A stretch of DNA of 49,157 bases from Bacteroidota bacterium (GCA_018816945.1 JAHIVC010000064.1:1-49157); one strand, 5' to 3'; counted from the stretch's first letter, positions 16,098-25,960 are shown. Notes: generated from the letters alone by a model not told the origin. Made by a program: numbers and translations.

Positions 16098-18885
16098 AAT
16101 ATATTTTTTAAAGCTGTTTAGTATAATCTTCTTTGCATTTTTTGCAAATTGCCCAATCTTTTCTCAAAGTAGAGACGTAATAGTAACAAAAGACTATAAT
16201 AATTTGTCTTGGGAAGCTTTTGTTCAAAAAGCAGAACTTGAATTACAGATAAAGATTTACTACAAAATTGCGGAATTTCCTTCATTGACAGTGCACATTT
16301 CGGAAAATATGCTGTTGAGTTCACTTTTAGCTGATCATCTCAATAAATTTGGCTATCAAATTGCCATTGATAAATACAATAACGTTTTTATTTCAAAAGA
16401 GTCAATTATCACCACTATGATTTCTGATTTTTTCAAAGACTTTAATGATGATCAAAGCAACCTAAAGTTAGTAGATGAAGTGCAAGTAAAATCAAATTTT
16501 ATCCAAACAAATGATGAATTCATAGCTAAAGAAATAACCGTTGGATCTAAGAAACAAGGTCTTAATAAAAGCAAAGCTGTGGTGAGTGGATATATTAAAG
16601 ATGCCATTTCAAAAAAACCAATTTCAGGGGCAACTATTGCATTATCAGACTTAAGTTTCGGTGCGGTTACTGATGATGAAGGACATTTTAGTTTCCAGAT
16701 AGATAAAGGGAAACACAATATGACAGTAAGCTATATAGGCAGCAAAAAAGAAAAAATTGAAGTCAACGTATTATCGGATGGATCATTTGAGCTGTTTCTG
16801 GAAGATGAAGCCATTCTTCTAAATGAAGCCGTAATCAGTGCAAATAAATATGATAAGGTCAAAGGTACCGAAATGGGTATTGAAAAAATAACCACAAAAA
16901 GCATAAAAGAAATCCCGCTTGTAATGGGTGAAAAGGATATCATAAAGGTTGCTTTATTACTACCTGGAATACAAACAGTTGGAGAAGGCTCATCAGGGTT
17001 TAACGTCAGGGGTAGTCCTACGGATCAAAATTTATTTTACATAAATAATTTACCCATCTATAACACCTCCCATTTAGCAGGATTTTTCTCTTCATTTAAT
17101 TCGGATGTGATTGATGAGTTTACACTTTATAAGAGCAACATCCCTGTTAAATTTGGCGGGCGTTTATCTTCTATTTTTGAAATTACAGCAAAACAAGGTA
17201 ACAAAGAAAGATATACGGCAAGTGGCGGGATTAGCCCTATAACCGGCAGGGTTTTATTTGAAGGCCCAATTAAAAAGAATACGAGTAGTTTCATTATTGG
17301 GTTAAGATCGACTTATTCAGACTGGTTACTTAAATTAGCAAAAAACCCTGACATAAAAGAAAGCTCCGCAAATTTTGGTGATGCAATCGCAAATTTCACA
17401 TTCAATTTAGGGAATAAGAATCAAATCAATCTATTTTCATATTATAGTTATGATCAAATGGATCTTGCAAAGAGAACGAATTATAATTATAAGAATATTG
17501 GCTCCTCGTTGGTTTGGAAACACATATTTAACAATGTTAACAGTCATGATTTAAGTTTTGTACACAGTATTTATAATTTTTCGGAAGAAAGTAAGGATAT
17601 TGCCGTTGCTTCTTATACCCATTCAAATAAATTAGAACATACGGAGATAAAATCCAGTTTTAACATCAATAATATTAAGGATCATAAAATCAATTTTGGA
17701 TTAAATAGTATCCTTTATCAGGTTTACAGAGGGAAATACGAACCGTTGAGTTTGGAAAGTTTAATTGATTCGAAGGACCTGGGAAAAGAGAAAGGAATCG
17801 AATCTGCCTTATTTTTTAGCGATGAATGGACATTATCTCCTAAATTATCGGTGAGTGCAGGGCTACGTTACAATTTATTTGCATATATAGGAGCCCAGGA
17901 TGTAAACGTATATCTCGATAATTTACCAAAAATTAGTGCAAACATTATTGACACACTACATTTTAAGAATAATGAAATCATAAAATCCTATGGAGGTTTA
18001 GATTATAGAATTGCAGCAAATTACATGTTCAGTAATGATTTTTCAATAAAACTTTCCTATAACCGACAGCATCAATACATCTATATGTTATCAAACAGCA
18101 TCGCCATATCTCCTGATTATAAGTGGAAACTTTCTGATTATAATACCAAACCTATTGTTGGCGATCAGTATGCCGCAGGATTATATTTTAATACTTATTG
18201 GGGAGGCCACACTTACGATCTTTCAATCGAAGGATATTATAAAAATGCTAAAAACATTGTAGAAATTAAAGATGGGGCAAACCTGATCATGAACGAATTT
18301 TCGGAGCAATCAACGCTACAAGGCAAAATGGATGCGTATGGAGTCGAATTTATGCTTAAGAAGAACACCGGAAAATTAAATGGTTGGTTTAATTATACTT
18401 ATTCGAAAACCAGTGTGAAAGTTGACAGTGAATTTCCTGAAAACAAGATCAATTTTGGTTATTCATATCCATCAAACTATGATAAACCACATGCTTTAAA
18501 TCTGGTTGCCAGTTATCGTATTAAAAGACGATTAAGTGTTTCAGGCAATGTTGTTTATTCTATAGGAAGACCGATTACATACCCAACTGCGATATATTAT
18601 CAAAATGGATTTAAAACACTACATTATTCCAAACGCAATGAATATCGAATTCCTGATTACTTCAGGGTTGATCTTTCGGTTTCGATAGAAGGCAATTTAA
18701 AGAAAAATAAACTTGCTCATGGTTCCTGGACTTTCTCAGTATATAATCTTACCGGACGAAATAATGCATATTCGGTATATTTCAGATATGAAGAAGGTAA
18801 AATCAACGGATATAAATTATCCATTTTTGGAAGTCCTATCGTATCATTAACTTATAATTTCAAACTTGGGAATTATGCAAATTAG
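16078..18885 (+). CDS. TonB-dependent receptor with STN and carboxypeptidase-regulatory domains
   Basis: An outer-membrane receptor of about 935 residues. After a signal peptide (LFSIIFFAFFANCPIFSQ) come an STN-like domain (about residues 38-105), a CarbopepD-regulatory-like domain (VSGYIKDAISKKPISGATI through LLNEAVISA, about 165-260), a plug (IPLVMGEKDIIKVALLLPGIQ; 'GFNVRGSPTDQNLFYINN') and a 22-strand-type barrel ending in TYNFKLGNYAN. STN domains often relay signals to anti-sigma factors, but no sigma/anti-sigma pair is next to this gene. A GTG three bases earlier is an alternative start. It overlaps the upstream gene by 20 bases and the downstream DUF4249 gene by 11. The substrate is unknown. 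Confidence 0.9.
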   Translation: MTFPTNKIYFLKLFSIIFFAFFANCPIFSQSRDVIVTKDYNNLSWEAFVQKAELELQIKIYYKIAEFPSLTVHISENMLLSSLLADHLNKFGYQIAIDKYNNVFISKESIITTMISDFFKDFNDDQSNLKLVDEVQVKSNFIQTNDEFIAKEITVGSKKQGLNKSKAVVSGYIKDAISKKPISGATIALSDLSFGAVTDDEGHFSFQIDKGKHNMTVSYIGSKKEKIEVNVLSDGSFELFLEDEAILLNEAVISANKYDKVKGTEMGIEKITTKSIKEIPLVMGEKDIIKVALLLPGIQTVGEGSSGFNVRGSPTDQNLFYINNLPIYNTSHLAGFFSSFNSDVIDEFTLYKSNIPVKFGGRLSSIFEITAKQGNKERYTASGGISPITGRVLFEGPIKKNTSSFIIGLRSTYSDWLLKLAKNPDIKESSANFGDAIANFTFNLGNKNQINLFSYYSYDQMDLAKRTNYNYKNIGSSLVWKHIFNNVNSHDLSFVHSIYNFSEESKDIAVASYTHSNKLEHTEIKSSFNINNIKDHKINFGLNSILYQVYRGKYEPLSLESLIDSKDLGKEKGIESALFFSDEWTLSPKLSVSAGLRYNLFAYIGAQDVNVYLDNLPKISANIIDTLHFKNNEIIKSYGGLDYRIAANYMFSNDFSIKLSYNRQHQYIYMLSNSIAISPDYKWKLSDYNTKPIVGDQYAAGLYFNTYWGGHTYDLSIEGYYKNAKNIVEIKDGANLIMNEFSEQSTLQGKMDAYGVEFMLKKNTGKLNGWFNYTYSKTSVKVDSEFPENKINFGYSYPSNYDKPHALNLVASYRIKRRLSVSGNVVYSIGRPITYPTAIYYQNGFKTLHYSKRNEYRIPDYFRVDLSVSIEGNLKKNKLAHGSWTFSVYNLTGRNNAYSVYFRYEEGKINGYKLSIFGSPIVSLTYNFKLGNYAN

Positions 18886-20128
18886 AAAATCAGGCAGAAA
18901 CAAACTATTGATTATATTTTTAATCATTGCTTTAGGGTTGGGGCTCTCATGTAGTGAAAAATATTGGCCTGAATTGAATCCTGCTTACGAAAATCTACTG
19001 GTCATTGATGGTAAAATCACCAATGAACCAGGACCATATACCATTAATTTATCAACCAGTTCTTCGATCGAGGAAAATAGTTTCAATCCCTTATCAAATG
19101 CTCAAGTTGTGCTTAGCGATGATTTTGGCAATAGTGAATTACTTCTTGAAACAAGTTCTGGTAAATATCAGACTGCCATAAATGGGCTCCAGGGAATTAT
19201 TGGGCGAAAATATAAAATTTCAATCATAGCAAACGGAAAATCCTATGAATCTTCATTTGAAGAACTTAAAAACCCGATTGAAGTTGAAAAGTTAAATGCT
19301 GAATGGGTAAAACATACAGGAGCATCAGATGAGGAAGATGAATACGGGTATCAATTTTATCTGAGCACAGAAACAGCCAGCGAAGCATTGAATTATTATT
19401 ACTGGGAACTGACCGAAACGTATCAGTATACTTCCTATTATTTTGCGCACTCAATTTACTGGGGTAAAAACCTTCCGGGGAAAAATGGGTTTGAATTCTT
19501 TCTTCATCCGGATACGCTATTTATTTGCTGGAATTCAAGACAAATAGATGAACGTTTCAGTTATACCACCAAAAATCTTAAAATCCCCAAATTAAATAGG
19601 TTTGTGATCAATTTTGTTCCAAATAGTGAAAAATTAAATTTCAAATATGCATTACAGGTGAAACAATACACAATTTCTGAGAATGCATATATATTTTTAA
19701 ATAGTTTACAAAAGCAAAACGATATTGAAAATTCATTATATACCACACAGCCATTTCAGATATTAGGAAATGTGCAAAATGTTGATGATCCTGAGGAACC
19801 TGTTTTAGGTTACTTTCTGACTGCAGGAGTTAATGAAAGCAAACCTCTATTGGTTAATAGACCGATAGGTTTTTATATTCCGTCCGACTGGGGCGAATGC
19901 AGCGTACTTACAGCTGATAATATTTTTAACGTAATGCAGAGAGTACAAGCATTGCCTTCGCGATACTGGCCAGTTATACTTGCTGTTGATCCAAATCCTG
20001 AAAACACAAATCCCATTCTTGTTGATGCGGAATGCGTTGATTGTCGAGTAAAAGGAGGAGTTCCGGTTAGACCAGCTTTTTGGGATGACAATTCATTGTT
20101 AAATACTCCGGATGGAAAAATTAAATAA
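18875..20128 (+). CDS. DUF4249 lipoprotein partner of the TonB receptor
   Basis: A 417-residue lipoprotein. The signal ends in LGLSC with Cys26 as the lipidated residue. The mature start 'YENLLVIDGKITNEPGPYTINLS' and the 'PLSNAQVVLSDDFGN' stretch are characteristic of DUF4249, a family nearly always encoded right after TonB-dependent receptors with carboxypeptidase-regulatory domains in Bacteroidota. It probably sits on the outer membrane and helps substrate capture. The Cys pair in AECVDCRVKGG near the C-terminus is a common feature of the group. A TTG at 18866 is a possible earlier start, but the ATG at 18875 gives a standard lipoprotein signal. It overlaps the receptor by 11 bases. Confidence 0.85.
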   Translation: MQIRKSGRNKLLIIFLIIALGLGLSCSEKYWPELNPAYENLLVIDGKITNEPGPYTINLSTSSSIEENSFNPLSNAQVVLSDDFGNSELLLETSSGKYQTAINGLQGIIGRKYKISIIANGKSYESSFEELKNPIEVEKLNAEWVKHTGASDEEDEYGYQFYLSTETASEALNYYYWELTETYQYTSYYFAHSIYWGKNLPGKNGFEFFLHPDTLFICWNSRQIDERFSYTTKNLKIPKLNRFVINFVPNSEKLNFKYALQVKQYTISENAYIFLNSLQKQNDIENSLYTTQPFQILGNVQNVDDPEEPVLGYFLTAGVNESKPLLVNRPIGFYIPSDWGECSVLTADNIFNVMQRVQALPSRYWPVILAVDPNPENTNPILVDAECVDCRVKGGVPVRPAFWDDNSLLNTPDGKIK

Positions 20129-20132
20129 TTGA

Positions 20133-22460
20133 ATGAAAAAGATTTTTATCATATATTTCGTTTTTTTGGGATGGCTATCCAATGCTTATCCTCAATCAGA
20201 TTTTAGCAGACTGACCAATAATTTGACTGAAAACATTGTTTTGACAACAGATAGGGATATTTATATCAGTGGTGAAAAAGTATGGTTTAAAGCACAAGGA
20301 TTCATCGCATTAGATGTTCCAAATAATCAACTTAGTAATATTTTATATGTCGAACTTTTCAATGCCTCTAATCAATCCTATGTAAGAAAAAAGTTCAAAA
20401 TTATAAATGGGATGGTTTCTGGAATGTTTATCATTCCACAAGAACTGAATTCAGGAAATTATTTTATAAGGGCATATACGCAATATCAACGAAACAGTTT
20501 ACCCGAAACATTTTTCACTCAAGTCATTACCATCATAAACCCCGCTATCAAATTATCCAAAGAGATTTCGGAATATAAAGGAATTGAAATCTTTCCTGAA
20601 TTTGGCCTGATCATGAATAATTTGACCAATAGAATAGCAATAAATTTTGGTCAAAGAGATGAGAACAAAACTTTAACCGCCTGGTTAACAGATGAAAATC
20701 AAAACAGGGTTTCCGATGTATCAATCAATAACGGACTGGGACTCATGCAGTTTATCCCTACTGAAAACAAGCAGTACACACTCCACACGTTTAATATTCA
20801 GGATACATTGCTTACTAAACTACCCAAAGCCTCAAATGAAGGAATAGTAATGAATGTTTTAAAAAGCAATTTTTCAGATCAAATAGATCTGCAAATCATT
20901 AGCCGGCAAGCATTAAATCAGGAACTTAAGCTGGAATTATTATCCTCTCATTTAAATAAAAAAACTGAACAGCAAATTTATTTACAAAATCATGAAACGC
21001 ATTTATCGATTCCGACTAGCTCCTTTGATCCGGGATTTAATTATTTTATCCTGCGAAACAATAAAAATGAAATATTAAGTATTTATTGTCATCTTAAACC
21101 CTTCGACAATCCTATCGCAATTAAAATTACGCCCGACAAACAAAGCTATAAGCGACGCGAAAAGATTGAATTGGAAATTGAACCGACCGTGAAAAGTGAA
21201 GAATTTATCGACTTATCAATCACTGTAGCAAAAAAAGGTACCATAAACGGTTATAATGATAAAATGCCAAGACAAATCATCGAAAACCCTGTCCTGTTAA
21301 ATTCATACCTGAGCTCAAATAGTGGAATAAATGCAGAAACTAAAGAATTAGATGCGCTATTAGTTGCATATAATAGCAAACTTGCAAACGATGTTGTTTT
21401 TAGAAATAATTTGACAAAATTTAAATACAATCTTGAATGGATTCCTGAAATAAGAGATGTTTCACTAAGTGGGTTCGTGATAAACAAAGAAACAAGAATG
21501 CCTACTGCTAATGCAGAAGTATATGCTTCTGTATTCAAAAATAATCCTCAAGTTCATATGTATAAAACTGATAAAGATGGTTTTTTTATTTTCTCTCTCA
21601 ATAAATTAACTGAGTTACATGATGTTTATTTAAGTGTCAAAAAAAATAATATTACTGATAATCAAGAATTTGAACTGCTTGTAAATCATGATTTTTTAAG
21701 ATCGTACCCCACACTTAATTCAACTTCAATAGATATTGATTCTACCCAAATTCCTTTTATTGAGGAACTTTACATTAATACTCAAGCTTCTAAAGTCTTT
21801 AATACTGAGACCGGAAACCGGGCCAAACCAACTGATAATCTACCTTTTATTTTTTCAAATCCCGAATTTAGCCTTGATTTGGATAACTATGTTGAGAATC
21901 CTTCACTCGAAGTTATTTTCAGAGAATTGGTTCCAAGTGTTAAAGTTAAAAATGATGGTGGAAAATATTCATTAACGGTTACCGATCCGGATAGAAGATT
22001 AGCACAAAGTGATCCCTTAATTATGGTTGATTTCATAGCTATTTTTGATGTGAACGAACTGATGAAGATTGACCCCGCAGACATTAAAAAAATTGATATA
22101 TATACCACTCCATTCATATTGGGCAACACACAAATTGAAGGAGTTATTTTGATTACCACTAATACCGATAATTTCGGGGGAATAAAAATGTCTGCCGAAT
22201 CTGCATTTTTCGAATATACTACCGTATCCGATTCATATTATTTTGATCCGCCAACTTATGAATCAGTTGAAACAGCCAATAGTCATGATGCCGATTTCAG
22301 AAATTTACTTCATTGGCATGCCTCCTTAAAAGTCAAAGATTTCAAAAAAGTTACATTTTATGCATCTGATCATTGTTCCGAATATGATATCATCATCAGA
22401 GGAGTAACAAAAGATGGAAAAAAGTATTATGGAAAGAGCAGTATTGAAATATCAAGATAA
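20133..22460 (+). CDS. Large secreted MG2-like (macroglobulin-type) protein
   Basis: A 775-residue exported protein (signal MKKIFIIYFVFLGWLSNAYPQS). The N-terminal segment 'IVLTTDRDIYISGEKVWFKA' and 'ELNSGNYFIRAYTQYQRN' resemble the MG2 domains of alpha-2-macroglobulins and a group of Bacteroidota proteins found with TonB receptors. A carboxypeptidase-regulatory-like segment (VSLSGFVINKETRMPTANAEV) lies around residue 440. The C-terminal part resembles a TonB-plug-like domain (IDIYTTPFILGNTQIEGVILITT). No thioester motif is visible. It starts 4 bases after the DUF4249 gene, ends the four-gene operon, and is followed at once by a strong terminator. It is likely part of a surface complex, with function unknown. 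Confidence 0.78.
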   Translation: MKKIFIIYFVFLGWLSNAYPQSDFSRLTNNLTENIVLTTDRDIYISGEKVWFKAQGFIALDVPNNQLSNILYVELFNASNQSYVRKKFKIINGMVSGMFIIPQELNSGNYFIRAYTQYQRNSLPETFFTQVITIINPAIKLSKEISEYKGIEIFPEFGLIMNNLTNRIAINFGQRDENKTLTAWLTDENQNRVSDVSINNGLGLMQFIPTENKQYTLHTFNIQDTLLTKLPKASNEGIVMNVLKSNFSDQIDLQIISRQALNQELKLELLSSHLNKKTEQQIYLQNHETHLSIPTSSFDPGFNYFILRNNKNEILSIYCHLKPFDNPIAIKITPDKQSYKRREKIELEIEPTVKSEEFIDLSITVAKKGTINGYNDKMPRQIIENPVLLNSYLSSNSGINAETKELDALLVAYNSKLANDVVFRNNLTKFKYNLEWIPEIRDVSLSGFVINKETRMPTANAEVYASVFKNNPQVHMYKTDKDGFFIFSLNKLTELHDVYLSVKKNNITDNQEFELLVNHDFLRSYPTLNSTSIDIDSTQIPFIEELYINTQASKVFNTETGNRAKPTDNLPFIFSNPEFSLDLDNYVENPSLEVIFRELVPSVKVKNDGGKYSLTVTDPDRRLAQSDPLIMVDFIAIFDVNELMKIDPADIKKIDIYTTPFILGNTQIEGVILITTNTDNFGGIKMSAESAFFEYTTVSDSYYFDPPTYESVETANSHDADFRNLLHWHASLKVKDFKKVTFYASDHCSEYDIIIRGVTKDGKKYYGKSSIEISR

Positions 22461-22490
22461 AAAAAGGACCCGAAATCGGGTCCTTTTTTT
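22461..22490. terminator. Bidirectional intrinsic terminator
   Basis: Perfect stem GGACCCG/CGGGTCC with loop AAAT, with an A-run before and seven T after. It lies between the convergent MG2-like gene (+) and M16 peptidase gene (-) and can terminate both. Confidence 0.92.
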
Positions 22491-22509
22491 ATCTGTCCAT
22501 TCGTATTTT

Positions 22510-25308
22510 CTATTGATATAAAACAGGTTTTCCGAATCCCACTTTCTCCAACTCTTTCAATTGTGTTTCGGCATCCCCTACTACAACATAATACATTTTA
22601 TCAGGATGAATGTATTTTACAGCCAATTCCTTGAGTTGTTCGAGGGTTAAATTCTTAACCGCATTTTCCTCATTTCTGATGTAATCGGCCGGAAGATTAT
22701 AAGTTCCCATATCTCTTAACATTCCATTCAAGGCCCAGAGCGTCTCAAAATTCCTTGCATTGGATTTTATTAATGCATCCTTTGTAAATCTAAGGTCCTC
22801 ATCCGAAACCACATCTTTGTACGTTTCCATCAGATTTTTAAAAATTTCGACCGACTCAAGTGTTGCAGTTGATCGCACACTTGATGATGCTATAAAGGTA
22901 CCGGGTATAAAACTTCCGTTAAAACTGCTGCGGGCACCATAGGTAAATCCTTTTTCTTCACGTAAAACTGTATTAATAAAGCTATTAAAGGATCCGCCCA
23001 GCTTGTAATTCATTACGGTGGTCAAATAGTAATCCGGGTCGGTTCTAGCAAGCCCTAAGTTGCCTATACTAATAACCGATTGTTTGGCACCCGGAACATC
23101 GATAAAATATATCTTTGATTCGCTTGGTTGCTCCGGTAAGCTATATTCAGGAAAAACAACCTCTTTTTCGGTCCACTTTTCGGCCAACTTACTTAATGAT
23201 GCCATTACTTTTTGCTGGTTGATTTGTCCCGCAACGGTAAAAAAGGCTACACTCGGTGATATATTGGAATTGTAATAATCTTTTAGGTCATCAATTGTGA
23301 TCGATGAAACTGTTTCTACTGTTCCCTGTCGATCGATCGATAAGATATGCCCATCCCCGTAAATAAGCTTATTGAATGCCTGACTTGCCAAAGAATTTGG
23401 ATTCGCTTTTTGTCTCATCAATCCGTTCTGAATGGCTGTTTTTGCAAGTGCAAATTCTTCCTCATCCCAACGTGGCTCAAGCAAGATCTCTTCGACCAGG
23501 GCCAAAACGGCATCATAATTTCTTTCAAGCGTATTAGCACTGATAGACATTCCATCCGCTCCTGCAAATACATTGATTGACGCACCTAAATTATCAATAG
23601 CTTCTTCTAATTCAAGCGGGGTTTTGTTCTTTGTTCCTTGCGTCATCAGATTGGCCATTAAAGAAGCAGTGCCGGCTTTATCAATCTTATCGAGATAATG
23701 CCCGCCTTTTAGGATAATATTGAATTGAACCAATGGCAGTTCATTTTGCTCGATACCAAATACCTCCATGTTATTGCTAAGTTTAGCTTGCCAAACTACC
23801 GGTAAGTTTAAAGCCGGTTCAGGACCAAATGAAGGGCGAACAGAACGATCAAAAGCTGTTTTTGTTTTGATAATTTCTTCTTCGGCCTCATCCGTAATTT
23901 CAACCTGAGTGGCGTTCAAAATATTTTCTTCTACAACATCGGCTTTTACTGAGCCTTCAGCAACCATATCAACCTGTCCTTTAGGGACAAAACTAACTGC
24001 CAGGTATGGTTTGTCTTTGATGTATTTATTGTAAACCCTCAAGATATCATCTTTGGTCACTGCTTTTAACATTTCGATGTCTTTCTTAAAATAAGAAGGA
24101 TCTCCAGCATATTCATTATAGGTAGCTAATTGGCGCGATTTTCCAAGAATGCTGCTCATTCCATTATAAAAGTCAGTTTCTAAACTGGCTTTGATCCTTT
24201 CCACATCACCTTCTGTAAAGCCCTCATCTTCAAACTTTTTAAATGCTTCAAAAACTGAAGATTCGACTTCACTTAAACTTACGCCCCTGTTGGCAGTTAC
24301 CATTACGTTAAAGGTTCCTGCAATTTCAATAGATCTGTTTGATGCCCTCGGGCCAGAGGCTAGCTTCTTCTCTTTCTCCAATACCGTATAGAAAGGAGCT
24401 TTTTTACCCTGAGATAATAAACTTCCTAGATATGAAAGGGCATAAGAGTCAGGTGTATACTCTTCGATGGTTGGCCATACCATGCGTAATTGCGAAGCTC
24501 TGGCAAAATTATCTTCGTGATAAACTTTTTTGATTTTGTCCAATTTCACAGGTTGTGGTTTTGAATCCTCCACTTTATTTCCTGAAGGGATTTCTCCAAA
24601 ATATTTCTCAACCCATTCTTTAGTTTGAGCAATATCGAAATCACCTGCTATTACAATGGTTGCATTATTTGGAACATAAAACCGACCATGGAATTCTTTT
24701 ACATCCTCTACAGTAGCATTTAGCAAATCTTCCATTTCCCCTATCACGGTCCAGCTATAAGGATGACCATCAGGATATAAATTTTTTGCTGTTACCCATC
24801 CTGCATGCCCATAAGGAGCATTATCGACAGATTGTCTTTTTTCATTTTGCACCACATTCTGCTGAATGTTGAATGCTTTTTTGGTCACTGTATTGATCAT
24901 GTATCCCATACGGTCAGATTCCATCCAAAGAACCATTTCCAGCGCATTTTTAGGCACAACTTCGAAGTAAGTAGTAGCATCGTTACCTGTACCACCGTTC
25001 AATGTACCACCGGCACTTTGAATCAATTTAAAGTACTCGTCTTCACCAACGTTTTCCGATTTTTGAAACATCATGTGTTCGAATAAATGGGCGAATCCGG
25101 TTCGACCGGTAACTTCACGGTTTGAACCTACATGGTACTGTACCGAAAAAGATACGATCGGATCCGAACGATCAACATGCAGTATAACGTCCAGTCCGTT
25201 ACCGAGTGTGTATTTTTCGTAATCAATTGTTAATTGGTCCTTTTGCGTACTGCACGAAAACGAAATCAGTAAAAATAACGCGATCAGGACATTCATAAAT
25301 TTTTTCAT
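22510..25308 (-). CDS. M16 family zinc metallopeptidase with two insulinase-type halves, lipoprotein
   Basis: A 932-residue protein with two M16 halves. The active half comes first: the inverted zinc motif HxxEH is His74-Leu-Phe-Glu77-His78, and the second-half substrate-binding 'R..Y' type region is near the C-terminus (EKGFTYGARSSF). The second half (about 520-930) lacks the zinc motif, as is usual. The start at 25308 gives a lipoprotein signal (MKKFMNVLIALFLLISFSC, Cys19). An ATG at 25353 is possible, but it would lie only a few bases from the transcription start implied by the promoter boxes. It probably degrades peptides in the periplasm or at the outer membrane. It is convergent with the MG2-like gene. 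Confidence 0.9.
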   Translation of the reverse strand: MKKFMNVLIALFLLISFSCSTQKDQLTIDYEKYTLGNGLDVILHVDRSDPIVSFSVQYHVGSNREVTGRTGFAHLFEHMMFQKSENVGEDEYFKLIQSAGGTLNGGTGNDATTYFEVVPKNALEMVLWMESDRMGYMINTVTKKAFNIQQNVVQNEKRQSVDNAPYGHAGWVTAKNLYPDGHPYSWTVIGEMEDLLNATVEDVKEFHGRFYVPNNATIVIAGDFDIAQTKEWVEKYFGEIPSGNKVEDSKPQPVKLDKIKKVYHEDNFARASQLRMVWPTIEEYTPDSYALSYLGSLLSQGKKAPFYTVLEKEKKLASGPRASNRSIEIAGTFNVMVTANRGVSLSEVESSVFEAFKKFEDEGFTEGDVERIKASLETDFYNGMSSILGKSRQLATYNEYAGDPSYFKKDIEMLKAVTKDDILRVYNKYIKDKPYLAVSFVPKGQVDMVAEGSVKADVVEENILNATQVEITDEAEEEIIKTKTAFDRSVRPSFGPEPALNLPVVWQAKLSNNMEVFGIEQNELPLVQFNIILKGGHYLDKIDKAGTASLMANLMTQGTKNKTPLELEEAIDNLGASINVFAGADGMSISANTLERNYDAVLALVEEILLEPRWDEEEFALAKTAIQNGLMRQKANPNSLASQAFNKLIYGDGHILSIDRQGTVETVSSITIDDLKDYYNSNISPSVAFFTVAGQINQQKVMASLSKLAEKWTEKEVVFPEYSLPEQPSESKIYFIDVPGAKQSVISIGNLGLARTDPDYYLTTVMNYKLGGSFNSFINTVLREEKGFTYGARSSFNGSFIPGTFIASSSVRSTATLESVEIFKNLMETYKDVVSDEDLRFTKDALIKSNARNFETLWALNGMLRDMGTYNLPADYIRNEENAVKNLTLEQLKELAVKYIHPDKMYYVVVGDAETQLKELEKVGFGKPVLYQ

Positions 25309-25363
25309 AATTAAAGTTATTAGGTTAATATTTGTGGTTTTAAGGTATTTCAATCTCAGAACT

Positions 25364-25390
25364 CAAATTTAATGATAAATTAATGCCAAA
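25364..25390 (-). promoter_or_regulatory. Promoter of the M16 peptidase gene
   Basis: On the minus strand TTTG (25390-25387) is followed after 15 bases by TAAATTTG (25371-25364), a full Bacteroidota -33/-7 pair. It lies 55 bases before the ATG at 25308, supporting that start over the ATG at 25353. Confidence 0.55.
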
Positions 25391-25612
25391 AACAACTTAT
25401 AATCCTGTTTTAAAGCCATAATATACATACCATGAATTAGTTACTATTAACGAGGTGATAGATCAGGCAAATAATACACATGAATACAAACTTCTGAATT
25501 TAAAAAACAGAGGAAGATTTGCCCGGATTGAAACTTTCCAAATAAAAATATAAGAAATAAAGAATTAAAATAACGTTGGTTATTTCAAAATTCAGAAAAT
25601 GAAAATACTGTT

Positions 25613-25640
25613 TTTGATATTGGATATTTTTTTATCTTTG
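25613..25640 (+). promoter_or_regulatory. Promoter of tRNA-Arg
   Basis: TTTG (25613-25616), 16 bases, then TATCTTTG (25633-25640), an exact Bacteroidota -33/-7 pair. The tRNA starts 14 bases after the -7 box. Confidence 0.65.
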
Positions 25641-25653
25641 CAGCTCGAAAAAT

Positions 25654-25727
25654 GGTCGCATAGCTCAGTTGGATAGAGCAACAGCCTTCTAAGCTGTGGG
25701 TCGAAGGTTCGAATCCTTCTGCGATCA
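25654..25727 (+). tRNA. tRNA-Arg (anticodon TCT)
   Basis: A full cloverleaf can be folded. The acceptor stem is GGTCGCA/TGCGATC with one G-T pair; the D-stem is GCTC/GAGC. The anticodon stem is ACAGC/GCTGT with loop CTTCTAA, giving anticodon TCT that reads AGA. The T-stem is GAAGG/CCTTC with loop TTCGAAT, and A is the discriminator base. CCA is not encoded. A good promoter precedes it, and an integrase gene begins 233 bases downstream, so its 3' end is the probable insertion site of the element to the right. Confidence 0.96.
25701..25727 (+). other. Probable attachment site (attL core) at the tRNA-Arg 3' end
   Basis: Tyrosine-recombinase islands usually recombine within the T-arm and acceptor end of a tRNA and rebuild it on insertion. 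Here the integrase lies just downstream, in the same direction, and cargo genes follow. I found no second copy of this 27-base segment in the window, so the other end (attR) must lie beyond 49157 if this reading is right. Confidence 0.45.
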
Positions 25728-25734
25728 CTTGAGT

Positions 25735-25825
25735 GTATAGAATAAAAACGCAAAGCCCTGTAAATCACAAAACTACAGGTCTTTTTTGTTTTCAGCCTTC
25801 TGCGTTTTTACCCCCTTTTCTATAC
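25735..25825. repeat. Long imperfect inverted repeat between tRNA-Arg and the integrase gene
   Basis: The left arm 25735-25752 (GTATAGAATAAAAACGCA) is the reverse complement of the right arm 25801-25825, apart from a seven-base insertion, CCCCCTT, in the right arm. The terminator hairpin at 25757-25790 lies in the loop. It could be an integrase or accessory-protein binding region of the attachment site, or an extended transcriptional barrier. Confidence 0.6.
25757..25790 (+). terminator. Intrinsic terminator downstream of tRNA-Arg
   Basis: Stem CCTGTA/TACAGG (25757-25762 and 25774-25779), loop AATCACAAAAC, followed by TCTTTTTTG. It would end the tRNA transcript before the element's genes. 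Confidence 0.7.
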
Positions 25826-25832
25826 CTTGCTG

Positions 25833-25878
25833 TTGGACTTACTATTGGACTTGAAATTTTTCAAAAAAGTCCAATAGT
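25833..25878. repeat. Direct and inverted repeats upstream of the integrase gene
   Basis: TTGGACTT occurs twice in direct orientation (25833-25840 and 25845-25852). A perfect 12-bp inverted repeat (ACTATTGGACTT at 25841-25852, complement at 25867-25878) surrounds a 14-base loop. The set sits 83 bases before the integrase start. It fits arm-type binding sites for the integrase or excisionase, or an operator; no experiment supports either. Confidence 0.55.
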
Positions 25879-25960
25879 GATACACCTTAGATGCTGATAA
25901 TCATTGCTTTATTTTGCTTGAACTTTCTAAATTAAGTTAAACATTTAAACAATTTCTGTC

